Part shown: positions 1-11,102 of the stretch, in pieces
Layout of the letters: each line of letters begins with the position of its first letter
How positions within the stretch are numbered: the first letter of the stretch is position 1
DNA from: Microbacteriaceae bacterium
Lineage (GTDB): Bacteria; Actinomycetota; Actinomycetes; Actinomycetales; Microbacteriaceae
Assembly (NCBI GenBank): GCA_025464995.1
Contig: JAODMO010000063.1
Coordinates: 65,712-113,986 of the forward strand
Direction of reading: 5' to 3'
DNA length: 48,275 bases
Notes under the pieces: generated by a model
Told to the model about the DNA's origin: nothing
Seen by the model: only the letters and a program-made list of their open reading frames with translations
Database searches by the model: none
Translations under genes and position numbers: made by a program

Positions 1-214
1 AGAAGATGGAATCGAGGATCTTTCCACCACCGACCTCATTGGTGTTGGTCGGGATCAGCGGGTTCTGCGGCTCGGAGCCGTTGGCCGTGATGATCGCCGT
101 GCTGTTCGCGCTGGCGTCTTCCTTGGGGGCGGACTCAGCTGCGCAGCCGGACAGTGCGAGTGCACTCGCGACCGCCACCGCGACTGCGGTGACGCCCATA
201 GACCTGATTTTCAA
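1..214 (-). CDS. ABC transporter solute-binding lipoprotein, 5' end only
   Basis: Only the first 71 codons are inside the window; the gene runs off the left edge. The start I prefer is TTG at 214, four bases after a perfect AGGAGG, giving MKIRSMGVTAVAVAVASALA followed by LSGC. This is a basic n-region, a hydrophobic core and a lipobox whose Cys would be lipidated. An ATG at 199 is in frame but would lose the positive n-region and lies too far from the Shine-Dalgarno. After the Cys comes a flexible A/S/E/D/K linker and then a stretch reading ITANGSEPQNPLIPTNTNE, which matches the start of mature peptide/oligopeptide-binding proteins (SBP_bac_5, DppA/OppA type). Inference: extracytoplasmic binding protein of a peptide or opine ABC importer, with permease and ATPase genes expected to the left. 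Confidence 0.8.
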   Translation of the reverse strand, partial: MKIRSMGVTAVAVAVASALALSGCAAESAPKEDASANSTAIITANGSEPQNPLIPTNTNEVGGGKILDSIF

Positions 215-273
215 TTTTCCTCCTGATGCGAAGTGTGCAAACGGCACGACGGAATTGCTGCGGCTTGCCGTAG

Positions 274-310
274 TGGATAGATGTACCCTAAATCGGCGCT
301 CGCCGATCAA
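274..310 (-). promoter_or_regulatory. Candidate promoter and operator of the solute-binding protein gene
   Basis: On the minus strand a -35-like TTGATC (305-310) is followed after 19 bases by TACATC (280-285). Between and overlapping them is a perfect 7-bp inverted repeat, ATCGGCG-ct-CGCCGAT (292-307). The palindrome is seen directly; the promoter assignment is inference, since the -10 is imperfect and the spacing one or two bases long. A repressor bound here would cover the promoter. Confidence 0.35.
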
Positions 311-473
311 CAAACCAGTGGCCGCAAACGTTACACGCTGGTGACTCGATCTCCACTTTCTTGCGCATGCCACACGATTCTTGCGCTCGCGCCCGACTTT
401 TCACACCGTTGTTGCGTCACGGCCTGTGGACGGAGACGTGCTCGGGTGAACAGTTGGGGCGTAGCATCGACAA

Positions 474-719
474 GTGACCGAACCCGCAGCCCGCTCAGCC
501 ACCTCGTCTCCACTCCTCGTCTTCCATGGCGATCACGGCCTCCGCAGCGGTTGGATGGAGGGGCTTCGGCGACTGCTTCCACGTTTCCCCCGCGCCATCC
601 GGTCGCAGTGGGCCGGCCCGACGTCTCTCGGCCTGATCGAGCACGATGTTCCCCTCGACCGGCACCGGCTGCCCGGCGGCGCACCGGTGCGCCGGATGCC
701 GCGGCCGACCGGCGACTGA
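474..719 (+). CDS. Small hypothetical protein, coupled to the CPBP protease gene
   Basis: An 81-aa ORF starting at GTG 474. A -10-like TAGCAT ends six bases upstream of the GTG, the layout of a leaderless actinobacterial transcript, and there is no Shine-Dalgarno. The stop at 717-719 lies two bases before the ATG of the CPBP protease, so the two are probably translationally coupled. Third codon positions are mostly G/C, as in neighbouring genes. The product is rich in Arg and Pro with no signal peptide, membrane segment or domain I recognise. It could instead be a translated leader or a chance ORF in a long frame shared with the protease. Confidence 0.45.
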   Translation: MTEPAARSATSSPLLVFHGDHGLRSGWMEGLRRLLPRFPRAIRSQWAGPTSLGLIEHDVPLDRHRLPGGAPVRRMPRPTGD

Positions 720-721
720 CC

Positions 722-1528
722 ATGGCCCTCATCCCGCGTTCGCGCCCGGGCGTATCGGCCGAGCCGACCCTCTCGCGACGCCGCATCACGGCCGAGGTCG
801 CCATCGTGCTCGGGCTGTCGCTCGGGGCATCCGCGGTGTACTCGATCGTCGCGATCGTCAACCGGCTCACGAAGGAGCAGGCGCTCGGCGACCAGCAGGC
901 GACGCTCAACAACTCGTTGAGCTCGCGGCCGGCGTTCGACCTCGTCTACCAACTGCTCGCCGTCGCATTCGACCTCGTGCCGGTGGCCCTTGTGGTGTTC
1001 CTGCTGTGGAGCTCCACGAGGCCGCGGCTGCAACGGCTCGGAATCGACGGGCGCGGCCTCGGCCGCCAGGCTCTCGGCGGCATCGGTCTCGCCGCGGCGA
1101 TCGGCATCCCGGGCATCGGCGTCTACCTCGGCGGTCGCGCGCTCGGCATCTCTGTCGACGTGGTCGCTAATGCGCTCGACACCTACTGGTGGACGGTTCC
1201 GGTGCTGCTGCTCTCGGCCTTGCGCTCGGCCCTCACCGAGGAAGTCATCGTGGTCGGCTACCTCTACGCGCGGCTCGCCGACCTCGGTTGGGGACGATGG
1301 AAGATCATCGTCGGCAGCGCGCTCCTGCGCGGCAGCTACCACCTCTACCAGGGCTTCGGGGCCTTCGTCGGCAATGCCGCGATGGGGGTCGTCTTCGGTT
1401 GGCTGTATCTGCGCTTCGGTCGTCTGCTGCCGCTCGTAATCGCCCATTTCGTGCTCGACGCTGCGATCTTCGTGGGGTATCCGTGGGCGGCATCGACGTT
1501 CCCCGCGCTGTTCGGCTCCGGCTCGTAG
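722..1528 (+). CDS. CPBP family intramembrane glutamic metalloprotease
   Basis: A 268-aa polytopic membrane protein of the CAAX-protease/bacteriocin-processing (CPBP, Abi) family. Hydrophobic segments are visible near residues 26-45, 75-97, 117-137, 158-170 and 215-250. The three conserved motifs are present: the glutamate pair E173-E174 in LTEEVIVVGYLYARL, H207 in RGSYHLYQG, and H242/D246 in AHFVLDA. Together these form the active site in the Rce1-like fold. The Arg often found four residues after the EE motif is not at its usual place, which occurs in many family members. The open frame extends upstream to 281, but that part is low-complexity without membrane character, so ATG 722 is the chosen start. 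The substrate is unknown. Confidence 0.85.
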   Translation: MALIPRSRPGVSAEPTLSRRRITAEVAIVLGLSLGASAVYSIVAIVNRLTKEQALGDQQATLNNSLSSRPAFDLVYQLLAVAFDLVPVALVVFLLWSSTRPRLQRLGIDGRGLGRQALGGIGLAAAIGIPGIGVYLGGRALGISVDVVANALDTYWWTVPVLLLSALRSALTEEVIVVGYLYARLADLGWGRWKIIVGSALLRGSYHLYQGFGAFVGNAAMGVVFGWLYLRFGRLLPLVIAHFVLDAAIFVGYPWAASTFPALFGSGS

Positions 1529-1641
1529 AGAGGGCGACGAAGCCTCCCTCCTCTTGACACCGGTTCGGGGGTGAAGGAGTGTTGTGCCAGCACACACCGT
1601 CGTGTGCCGCGTCTTCGGGCGTTGAGGGAAGAGGGGAACCC

Positions 1642-2013
1642 ATGAGCAACGACGTCCCCGGTGCCGCCACGAGCGAACCGGCCACCGATTTCGAACAGGC
1701 CCACGCATCCGAACCGTTCCAACGGTTGAAGAGGACGCACCGCGGCTTCGTCTTTCCCCTCGGTATCGCGTTCCTCGTCTGGTATTTCGCCTACGTGCTC
1801 CTCGCCGACTACGCCCACGAGTTCATGTCGACGCCCGTTGTCGGCAACGTGAACGTCGGACTGCTGCTGGGCCTCGCCCAATTCGTGACGACCTTCGCCA
1901 TCACGACCTGGTACGTCTCGTATTCCAACCGCAAGCTCGACCCGGTGGCGGATGAGATCCGCGGCCATCTGGCCGCTGGCGGTCACACCGGCACCGAGCG
2001 GGGCACCCGATGA
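1642..2013 (+). CDS. DUF485 membrane protein, partner of the ActP-type symporter
   Basis: A 123-aa protein with a hydrophilic N-terminus and two hydrophobic helices (about residues 34-55 and 72-96), matching the DUF485/YjcH family. The segment RLKRTHRGFVFPLGIAFLVW is typical of the family. The ATG at 1642 follows a purine-rich GAGGGAAGAGGGG; the frame is open upstream to 1579, but that part is not family-like. The final TGA overlaps the ATG of the next gene (ATGA at 2010-2013), so the two are translationally coupled. DUF485 genes nearly always precede acetate/monocarboxylate sodium symporters. The exact role is not established; an accessory subunit of the transporter is the usual interpretation. 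Confidence 0.88.
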   Translation: MSNDVPGAATSEPATDFEQAHASEPFQRLKRTHRGFVFPLGIAFLVWYFAYVLLADYAHEFMSTPVVGNVNVGLLLGLAQFVTTFAITTWYVSYSNRKLDPVADEIRGHLAAGGHTGTERGTR

Positions 2014-3629
2014 TCGCCGTCAGTCTCGCCGCCGCGACCGAGAAGGTCACCAGGGTCGGCGACCCGCTGCTCAACATCAGCATCTTCGGTGCCTTCGTGG
2101 CCGTCACACTCATCGTCGTGCTCCGGGCGAGCCGAAACAACAAGACCGCCGCCGACTACTACGCCGCCGGCCGCTCGTTCACCGGCCCGCAGAACGGCAC
2201 GGCGATCGCGGGCGACTACCTGTCAGCCGCATCCTTCCTCGGCATTTGCGGGGCCATCGCCATCAACGGCTACGACGGCTTCCTCTACTCCATCGGGTTC
2301 CTCGTTGCGTGGCTCGTCGCACTGCTCTTCGTCGCCGAGCTCATGCGCAACACGGGAAAGTTCACAATGGCCGACGTGCTGTCGTTCCGGCTCAAGCAGC
2401 GCCCGGTGCGTCTCGCGGCCGCGACGACAACACTCGCCGTGTGCTTCTTCTACCTCCTCGCCCAGATGGCCGGTGCCGGCGGGCTCGTCTCGCTGCTGTT
2501 GGGCATCGACGACAAGGTCGGGCAGTCCATCGTCGTCGCCGTGGTGGGCGCGCTCATGATCATCTACGTGCTCATCGGCGGCATGAAGGGCACGACCTGG
2601 GTGCAGATCATCAAGGCTGCGCTGCTCATCGCCGGGGCCTTCATCATGACGATCTGGGTGCTGGCCATCTACGGCTTCAACCTCTCGGGCCTGCTCGGCG
2701 CGGCCGCGGAGAAGGGCGGCGACGCCGTGCTGAGCCCGGGGCTGCAATACGGGCTCACCGGCATCACGCGACTCGACTTCATCTCGCTCGCCCTCGCACT
2801 GGTGCTCGGAACCGCCGGACTGCCGCACGTGCTCATGCGGTTCTACACCGTGCCGACCGCGCGCGAGGCCCGCCGCTCGGTGGTATGGGCGATCTGGCTG
2901 ATCGGCATCTTCTACCTGTTCACGCTCGTGCTGGGTTACGGCGCCGGCGCGCTCATCGGCAAGGACACCATCCTCGCCGCCCCCGGAGGCGTCAACTCGG
3001 CGGCTCCCCTGCTCGCGTTCGAGCTGGGTGGGCCGCTGTTGCTCGGCATCATCTCGGCGGTGGCGTTCGCCACGATTCTCGCCGTAGTGGCCGGGCTCAC
3101 CATCACGGCCGCGACCTCGTTCGCGCACGACGTCTACGCGAGCGTCATCAAGAAGGGCAAGGCGTCACCCGGCACCGAGGTGAAGGTCGCGCGCATCACC
3201 GTGGTGGTCATCGGCATCCTCGCGATCCTCGGCGGCATCGGCGTGCAGGGCCAGAACGTGGCGTTCCTGGTCGCGCTGGCGTTCGCGGTGGCGGCATCCG
3301 CCAACCTGCCGACGATCCTGTACTCGCTGTACTGGAAGCGGTTCAACACCCGCGGCGCGCTGTGGAGCATGTACGGCGGGCTCGGGTCGGCGATCTTCCT
3401 GATCGCGTTCTCGCCGGTCGTCTCGGGCGGGGCGACGCCGATGATCCAGGGCGTCGACTTCCACTGGTTCCCTCTCAGCAACCCGGGAATCGTGTCGATA
3501 CCGCTCGGCTTCCTGCTCGGCTTCCTCGGCACGATCACGAGCCGCACGCTCGAGAACCCGATGGTCGCCGCCGAGATGGAGGTGCGCTCGCTCACCGGCT
3601 ACGGCGCCGAGGAGGCCACGAAGCACTGA
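2010..3629 (+). CDS. actP: Sodium:solute symporter, ActP-like monocarboxylate/acetate permease
   Basis: A 539-aa protein of the sodium:solute symporter (SSS) family with about thirteen membrane helices. Near the N-terminus it reads NNKTAADYYAAGRSFTGPQN, the signature of the acetate/pyruvate/propionate branch, followed by the conserved stretch GDYLSAASFLGICG. It lies directly behind DUF485 with a 4-base start/stop overlap, the yjcH-actP arrangement. Inference: cation-driven uptake of acetate or related short carboxylates. The exact substrate cannot be read from sequence; related branches import pyruvate or propionate. An acetoacetate-CoA ligase about 5 kb away would fit use of small organic acids, but the two are not in one operon. 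Confidence 0.85.
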   Translation: MIAVSLAAATEKVTRVGDPLLNISIFGAFVAVTLIVVLRASRNNKTAADYYAAGRSFTGPQNGTAIAGDYLSAASFLGICGAIAINGYDGFLYSIGFLVAWLVALLFVAELMRNTGKFTMADVLSFRLKQRPVRLAAATTTLAVCFFYLLAQMAGAGGLVSLLLGIDDKVGQSIVVAVVGALMIIYVLIGGMKGTTWVQIIKAALLIAGAFIMTIWVLAIYGFNLSGLLGAAAEKGGDAVLSPGLQYGLTGITRLDFISLALALVLGTAGLPHVLMRFYTVPTAREARRSVVWAIWLIGIFYLFTLVLGYGAGALIGKDTILAAPGGVNSAAPLLAFELGGPLLLGIISAVAFATILAVVAGLTITAATSFAHDVYASVIKKGKASPGTEVKVARITVVVIGILAILGGIGVQGQNVAFLVALAFAVAASANLPTILYSLYWKRFNTRGALWSMYGGLGSAIFLIAFSPVVSGGATPMIQGVDFHWFPLSNPGIVSIPLGFLLGFLGTITSRTLENPMVAAEMEVRSLTGYGAEEATKH

Positions 3630-3845
3630 GGCACGCGACCCGCCCGCACCACCCCGGAGTGCGTGCGCGACCCCGGCCTGCACGACCGCGATGCCCGCAC
3701 GACGCTGAGCGACGTCGACCGCGCGGAGGTCCGTGGCGGGCGCGGATGGTGAAACCGCAGCGTGCTCGACAGGGGTGCGCACGCTCACGGGGCGAGGCGA
3801 AACGCTGCGTCCGACGATGCAGGCGAGCGGATGCCGCGGCCGAAA

Positions 3846-3883
3846 GTGACGCTCGCGCCTGAACTTTCGGGCGCGAACGTCAC
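3846..3883. terminator. Imperfect hairpin between actP and gcvP
   Basis: The 298-bp gap between the convergent actP and gcvP genes holds no credible gene. Within it GTGACGCTCGCGCC (3846-3859) pairs with GGCGCGAACGTCAC (3870-3883) across a 10-base loop with one mismatch. There is no T-run on either side, so it may be a factor-dependent or bidirectional terminator, or a small palindromic repeat. It lies 44 bases beyond the gcvP stop and 216 beyond that of actP. Confidence 0.4.
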
Positions 3884-3927
3884 GAACGGGCGCGAACGAA
3901 CCGCCCGCCCGGCTCGGCCCGAGCCGC

Positions 3928-6813
<2,886 letters not shown>

Positions 6814-6822
6814 GCGGCTGCC

Positions 6823-7194
6823 CTACTCGGCCACGAGGGCGGAGTAGTCCGCGTAGCTGAGCAGCGGCGGGAGCGCGGTGAAGCTCACCTTGATGAGCCA
6901 GCCGGCGCCGAAGGGGTCGCTGTTGACGAGGCTCGGGTCGGCGTCGACCGCGGAGTTCGACTCGATGATCGTGCCATCGATCGGGGCGAAGAGCTCGCCG
7001 ACCGACTTCGTCGACTCGATCTCGCCGACGACGGTTCCACCCGAGACGACCGAGCCGGCCGTGGGGAGATCGACGTAGACGACGTCACCGAGCTTGTCGG
7101 CGGCGTAGGCGGTGATGCCGACGGTGGCGGTGTCACCCGACACGAGCACCCACTCGTGCTCGGCGGTGTACTGCAGGGAGGTCTGGTCGGTCAT
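6823..7194 (-). CDS. gcvH: Glycine cleavage system H-protein
   Basis: The lipoyl carrier protein of the glycine cleavage complex, 123 aa, the usual length. The lipoylation site is K63 within [18 protein letters not shown], in the standard hairpin context, and the N-terminus [20 protein letters not shown] is typical. The ATG (7194) directly follows the TAA of gcvT (7195-7197) with no spacer, implying translational coupling and balanced T:H synthesis. The C-terminal extension after GAGWLIKV is slightly longer and more variable than in E. coli but normal for the family. Lipoylation must come from enzymes encoded elsewhere. Confidence 0.97.
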   Translation of the reverse strand: MTDQTSLQYTAEHEWVLVSGDTATVGITAYAADKLGDVVYVDLPTAGSVVSGGTVVGEIESTKSVGELFAPIDGTIIESNSAVDADPSLVNSDPFGAGWLIKVSFTALPPLLSYADYSALVAE

Positions 7195-8340
7195 TTACTT
7201 GTCTCTCTTGTAGAAGGGGAGGTCGACGACGGATGCCGCGATGCGGGTTCCGCGCACGTCGATGAACAGGGGCTCGCTCGACTCGAGCACGTCGGGGTCG
7301 ACGTAGGCCATCGCTATGGGGTGACCGAGCGTCGGAGACAGGGCGCCGGACGTGATCGTGCCGACGATCGCGCCCTCGGTGACGACGGGGTACCCGGCTC
7401 GACCGGCGCGCTTGCCCTCGGTCACGAGTCCGACGAGAACTCGCGCGCCCTCGGGAGGTCCGGCCGCGACGGCCGCCCGACCGACGAAGTCGCCCTCCTT
7501 CTTGAGGTTGACGACGCGTCCGAGCCCGGCCTGGGCGGGGAAGGTGTCGAGCCCGAGCTCGTGTCCGTAGAGCGGCATGCCGGCCTCCAGGCGGAGAGTG
7601 TCGCGACTCGCGAGACCGGCAGGCACGAGCCCGAGATCGGCGCCCGCGGCGGAGAGGGCCGCCCAGAGCCGCGCCGCGGCATCCGTCTGCACATAGAACT
7701 CGAAGCCGTCTTCGCCCGTGTAGCCGGTGCGGCCGATGAGCAACGGCTTGCCCTCGAAGAAGGCGTCGGTGCTCCAGTAGTACTTCAGGTCGTCGAGCGA
7801 CACACCGAGGTCGGTGATACCGTCGGTCGCCTTGGCGATCTCACGGGCGTTCGGCCCCTGCACCGCGATGAGGGCGAAGTTGTCGCTCAGGTCGGTGACG
7901 CGCACGTCGAAGCCGGCGGCGCGCTCCTTGAGGGCGGATGCTACGGCGAAGCGGTTGCTCGCGTTCGCGACCACGAGGAAGGAGTCGGCCGTGAGCCGGT
8001 AGGCGACGAGGTCGTCGATGATCCCGCCGTCGACGTTCAGCAGCAGGCTGTACTTGGCCTGGCCGGTCGAGATCGCCGAGAGCCGCCCGGCGAGGGCGAA
8101 GTCGAGGAACTCCCCGGCCCGGGCGCCGTCGACGAGGATCTCGGCCATGTGCGAGATGTCGAAGATGCCTGCCGTGGTGCGCACCGCGTGGTGCTCGGCG
8201 AGGTCGGAGCCGTAGCTGACGGGCATCTGCCAGCCCGCGAAGTCGGTGAAGCTCGCTCCGCCGGAGACGTGAATCTGATGGAGGGGCGAGAAGCGCTCGT
8301 CGGTCTGGGGTTCGTCGGTCTGGGTCGGCTGGTCGGTCAA
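7195..8340 (-). CDS. gcvT: Glycine cleavage system T-protein (aminomethyltransferase)
   Basis: The T-protein releases ammonia from the aminomethyl-lipoyl intermediate and moves the one-carbon unit to tetrahydrofolate. It has 381 aa with FTDFAGWQMPVSYGSDLAEH near the N-terminus, GIFDISHM, and YTGEDGFEFYV in the folate-binding region. I chose TTG 8340 because GAGGAG lies five to six bases upstream. The in-frame ATG at 8388 falls inside the conserved final strand of the riboswitch and has no ribosome-binding site. The first ~16 residues are a Thr/Asp/Gln-rich tail outside the fold. First gene of gcvTHP. Confidence 0.95.
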   Translation of the reverse strand: MTDQPTQTDEPQTDERFSPLHQIHVSGGASFTDFAGWQMPVSYGSDLAEHHAVRTTAGIFDISHMAEILVDGARAGEFLDFALAGRLSAISTGQAKYSLLLNVDGGIIDDLVAYRLTADSFLVVANASNRFAVASALKERAAGFDVRVTDLSDNFALIAVQGPNAREIAKATDGITDLGVSLDDLKYYWSTDAFFEGKPLLIGRTGYTGEDGFEFYVQTDAAARLWAALSAAGADLGLVPAGLASRDTLRLEAGMPLYGHELGLDTFPAQAGLGRVVNLKKEGDFVGRAAVAAGPPEGARVLVGLVTEGKRAGRAGYPVVTEGAIVGTITSGALSPTLGHPIAMAYVDPDVLESSEPLFIDVRGTRIAASVVDLPFYKRDK

Positions 8341-8373
8341 GAGTTCTCCTCGGCGCGATGGTGAGGCACGGAA

Positions 8374-8570
8374 CTCCCCCTCTGTCATGGACCTGAGAGC
8401 TTCACCGACTGTGGTCGGTTTTCACCTTGGGTGGGGTTTGATTCGGTCGCTGGCGCGACCTGCTCAACCCTCTTTTCAGAGTGGCCTGGTCGATGCGGTA
8501 CTGAACCTGAGAGATTGGCAGGGAGGCTTGCTCCTTCGGTGTCCACCGCGGTGGACTCTCCCGCATCGCG
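8374..8570 (-). promoter_or_regulatory. Tandem glycine riboswitch upstream of gcvT
   Basis: Read on the minus strand, two glycine-aptamer cores occur in series. The first has GGGAGAG, then CACCGAAGGAGCAA, then CTCTCAGG. The second has CACCCAAGGTGAAAACC, then CTCTCAGG, then ACAGAGGGGGAG. These are the conserved blocks of the glycine riboswitch (RF00504), and the two aptamers are joined by a short linker containing GAAAAGAGG. The element ends about 34 bases before the TTG start of gcvT. No intrinsic terminator with a U-run is evident between aptamer 2 and gcvT, so control of translation initiation is as likely as of transcription. It would switch on glycine degradation when glycine is abundant. 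Confidence 0.93.
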
Positions 8571-8731
8571 TAGTTGTGATTCTGCGGCCGGATATTCGGT
8601 TGTCCGCCCAGCTTATCGTGGCGATGTTTCTGGCGGGTGACGAAAGGCACTGCCCTTCGCGGCCCGCCGGGGATACGGTGGCAGAAGAAGCACGGGCAGA
8701 GCGGCACGGGCAGAGCGGAGAGGGCAGCGCA

Positions 8732-9100
8732 ATGGAGCGAGGTTTCGTGGCTGACACCGTCGAGGAGTACCTCGCCGCGGTGCCGCCCGCGCAGGGCAAG
8801 GCTATCGACGCGGTGCGCCAGGTGATCCTCTCAGCGGTGCCGGGGTGCACCGAGCACATTGGATACGGCGTTCCGATCTTCGACTATCGCAAGCGCGGTC
8901 TCGTCGGCCTCTCGGTCGCCGAGGACTACTGCAGCCTCCACCTCATGAGCCCGCCGCTCGCCCGGGAGCTGAAGCCGGAGATCACCGAGGGCGACCTCGT
9001 CGGGGCGACGCTGCACTTCACGCCCGACGAGCCGCTCAGCGAGTCGACGGTGTTGCTCATCGTCGAGCGACGCATGGCGGAGGTCGACGCGCACAGCTGA
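8732..9100 (+). CDS. DUF1801 domain protein (YdhG-like)
   Basis: A 122-aa soluble protein with the DUF1801/YdhG-type fold. Family features include the start DTVEEYLAAVPPAQGKAIDA, GYGVPIFDYRKRGLVGLSVA in the middle (the usual 'Y-G-x-P' segment), and a C-terminus with LHFTPDEPLSESTVLLIVERR. The ATG at 8732 has GGAGAGGG seven bases upstream; an alternative is GTG 8747. The frame is open upstream, but that part crosses the riboswitch antisense and is not coding. Members are sometimes annotated as iron chaperones by similarity to Fra; the biochemical role is not established. A decayed relative is found at 28990-29251. It converges on the acetoacetate-CoA ligase, with 12 bases between stops. Confidence 0.82.
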   Translation: MERGFVADTVEEYLAAVPPAQGKAIDAVRQVILSAVPGCTEHIGYGVPIFDYRKRGLVGLSVAEDYCSLHLMSPPLARELKPEITEGDLVGATLHFTPDEPLSESTVLLIVERRMAEVDAHS

Positions 9101-9112
9101 ACCGCCCCGGCC

Positions 9113-11032
9113 TCATGCCGGTGAGACCCCTCCCGGCGCGAAGAACGCTGCGATCTCGTCGAGGGCCGTGGGGTTCGCGATCGAGCCGACGTTCGGAACG
9201 GTGCGCCCGGATGCCGCGGCCTTCGCCGCTGTCTCGACCTTCTTGCCGTTGGCGGTGTACGGGATCTGTGTCACCGCGAAGAGGTACTTGGGCACGTGTC
9301 GGGGGCTCGCCGCCTCGCGGAGGTCGCGGCGGATGGCGTCGGCGAGCTCGGCCGTCAAGGTGAAGCCGGGCGCGGGCACGACACACAAAGCGACCTCCTC
9401 GGTGCCGCCGGCGACGAACCCGAAGGCGATCGAGTCGGCGATCTCCGGGCGGGCCTCGACCACGCGGTAGAGCTCCGCGGTTCCGATGCGCACGCCACTC
9501 GGGTTCAGGGTCGCGTCGGTTCGCCCGTAGACGATCACCGTGCCGCGGTCGGTCACCTCGATGAGATCGCCGTGCGTCCAGACGTCGTCGCGGGCCGAGA
9601 AGTAGGCGTCGTGGAAGCGCCGCTGACCGTCGGGGCCGAGAAAGGTGAGCGGCATGCTCGGAAACGGCTCGGTGCACACCAGCTCGCCCTTCGCGCCGAC
9701 GACCCGCAGGCCGCGCTCGTCCGCGGCTGCGACCGCCATTCCGAGCGCGATACACGAGATCTCGCCGGCATACACCGGATGCAGCGGAGACCCGAGCATG
9801 AAGCATCCGTGGATGTCGGTGCCGCCGCTGATGGACGCCACGACGATATCGGGCTTGATGGCGTCGTACGCCCAGCGGTACTGCTCGGCCGCCAGCGGTG
9901 CGCCGGAGGAGAGCAGCCAGCGGAGGCGCTCGAGGCCGAAGTGCTCGCGCGGCCGATACCCGGCGTCGGCGAGGCTCGCGAGGTAGCGCGGGCTCGTTCC
10001 GAAATGCGTCACGCCCGCGCCATCCGCGACCCGCCAGAGGTGTCGATTCTCTCCGCCCGGCGATGGGGAACCGTCGATGAGCAGCACGGATGCCTCGGAC
10101 GCGAGCGCCGAGACGAGCCAGCCGTACATCATCCAGCCCGTCGAGGTGTACCAGGAGACCAGGTCGCCCGCCCGAACATCGCCGTGCAGCCGGTGCTCCT
10201 TGAGATGCTGGAGCAGCACGCCTCCCGTGCGGTGCACGATGCACTTCGGCAGCCCTGTCGTGCCCGAGGTGAACATGATGAGGAGCGGGTTGTCGAACGC
10301 GAATCGTTCGAACCGCAGTTCGGCGCCGGTCGACTCGAAGTGCTCCACCCACGACGGCCCGCCGGAGACGATCAGCGTGGGCCGCTCGGGCAGGCCGTCG
10401 ACGACCGCGGCCACCCGGTCGGAGATGTCGAACCGCTTGCCGTTGTAGACGTAGTGGTCGACGGTGACGAGCACGCTCGGTGCCACCTGGCCGATGCGGT
10501 CGCGGATTCCGGCCGCCCCGAAGTCGGGTGAGCACCCCGCCCACGCGGCACCGAGCGATACCGTGGCCAGGTAGGCGACGAGGTTGTCGATGCCGTTCGG
10601 CATGATGCCCGCGACCACGCCGCCCTCGCCGACGCCGAGCGCGCGCAACCCGTGCTGCGCTCCCGCCACCCTCCGCTTGAGTTCGCCGAGGGTGAAGCGC
10701 GCGGTGACGCCCGTCTCGTCTGCGACGACGACCGCTTGCCGCTCGTCGTCACCGCGCAACAGGTTCTCGGCGAAGTTCAGTCGCGCCCCCGGAAACCAGC
10801 GCGCGCCGAACATGTGCGCCGGTGGCGGGGGCGGCACCTCGGCGACCGCCCCTCGCTCCCCGATGACCCCCGCGAACTCCCACACGGCGCTCCAGAAGTC
10901 GCCGCGCTCCGTCACCGACCAATCGTGCAGGGCCGCGTAATCGTGGGGGTCGAACCCGTAGTCGAGCGCGAACCGGGCGAGACCGGATTCGTCGAAGGCA
11001 CTCTCGTGCGGATGCCACAGCGCTGAGGTCAT
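9113..11032 (-). CDS. Acetoacetate--CoA ligase
   Basis: An ANL-superfamily adenylate-forming enzyme of 639 aa, the normal length for acetoacetyl-CoA synthetase (AacS). The opening, with the WSVTERGDFWSAVWEFAGV segment, is the acyl-CoA synthetase N-terminal module. The ATP-binding loop is MFTSGTTGLPKCIVHRTGG, the hinge region is YGRTDATLNPSGVRIGTAEL, and the C-terminal catalytic lysine lies in IPYTANGKKVE. It activates acetoacetate to acetoacetyl-CoA with ATP, feeding ketone-body or polyhydroxybutyrate-derived carbon into central metabolism. It stands alone on the minus strand. No clear Shine-Dalgarno precedes ATG 11032. Related fatty-acid or propionate ligases are the alternative, but SISGGTDIHGCFMLGSP favours AacS. 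Confidence 0.92.
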   Translation of the reverse strand: MTSALWHPHESAFDESGLARFALDYGFDPHDYAALHDWSVTERGDFWSAVWEFAGVIGERGAVAEVPPPPPAHMFGARWFPGARLNFAENLLRGDDERQAVVVADETGVTARFTLGELKRRVAGAQHGLRALGVGEGGVVAGIMPNGIDNLVAYLATVSLGAAWAGCSPDFGAAGIRDRIGQVAPSVLVTVDHYVYNGKRFDISDRVAAVVDGLPERPTLIVSGGPSWVEHFESTGAELRFERFAFDNPLLIMFTSGTTGLPKCIVHRTGGVLLQHLKEHRLHGDVRAGDLVSWYTSTGWMMYGWLVSALASEASVLLIDGSPSPGGENRHLWRVADGAGVTHFGTSPRYLASLADAGYRPREHFGLERLRWLLSSGAPLAAEQYRWAYDAIKPDIVVASISGGTDIHGCFMLGSPLHPVYAGEISCIALGMAVAAADERGLRVVGAKGELVCTEPFPSMPLTFLGPDGQRRFHDAYFSARDDVWTHGDLIEVTDRGTVIVYGRTDATLNPSGVRIGTAELYRVVEARPEIADSIAFGFVAGGTEEVALCVVPAPGFTLTAELADAIRRDLREAASPRHVPKYLFAVTQIPYTANGKKVETAAKAAASGRTVPNVGSIANPTALDEIAAFFAPGGVSPA

Positions 11033-11065
11033 GCGGCAATTCTGTCATTGCGCGGTCGCGCGGAA

Positions 11066-11091
11066 GGCCCGGGCGCTTGCGCGCCCGGGCC
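11066..11091 (-). terminator. GC-rich hairpin after the GH92 gene
   Basis: A perfect 11-bp stem, GGCCCGGGCGC / GCGCCCGGGCC, closes a 4-base loop (TTGC on the plus strand). It lies 12 bases beyond the stop of the GH92 gene and points away from the acetoacetate-CoA ligase start. No strong U-run follows, as is common for actinobacterial terminators. Confidence 0.7.
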
Positions 11092-11102
11092 CCGTGTCGT
11101 GC

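Noticed and set aside
281..721. N-terminal extension of the CPBP protease
   Set aside because: No membrane or family sequence before residue 722; the extension overlaps a candidate promoter and the 81-aa ORF in another frame.
8341..8388. ATG 8388 as start of gcvT
   Set aside because: It lies in the conserved 3' strand of the glycine riboswitch and has no ribosome-binding site; TTG 8340 does.
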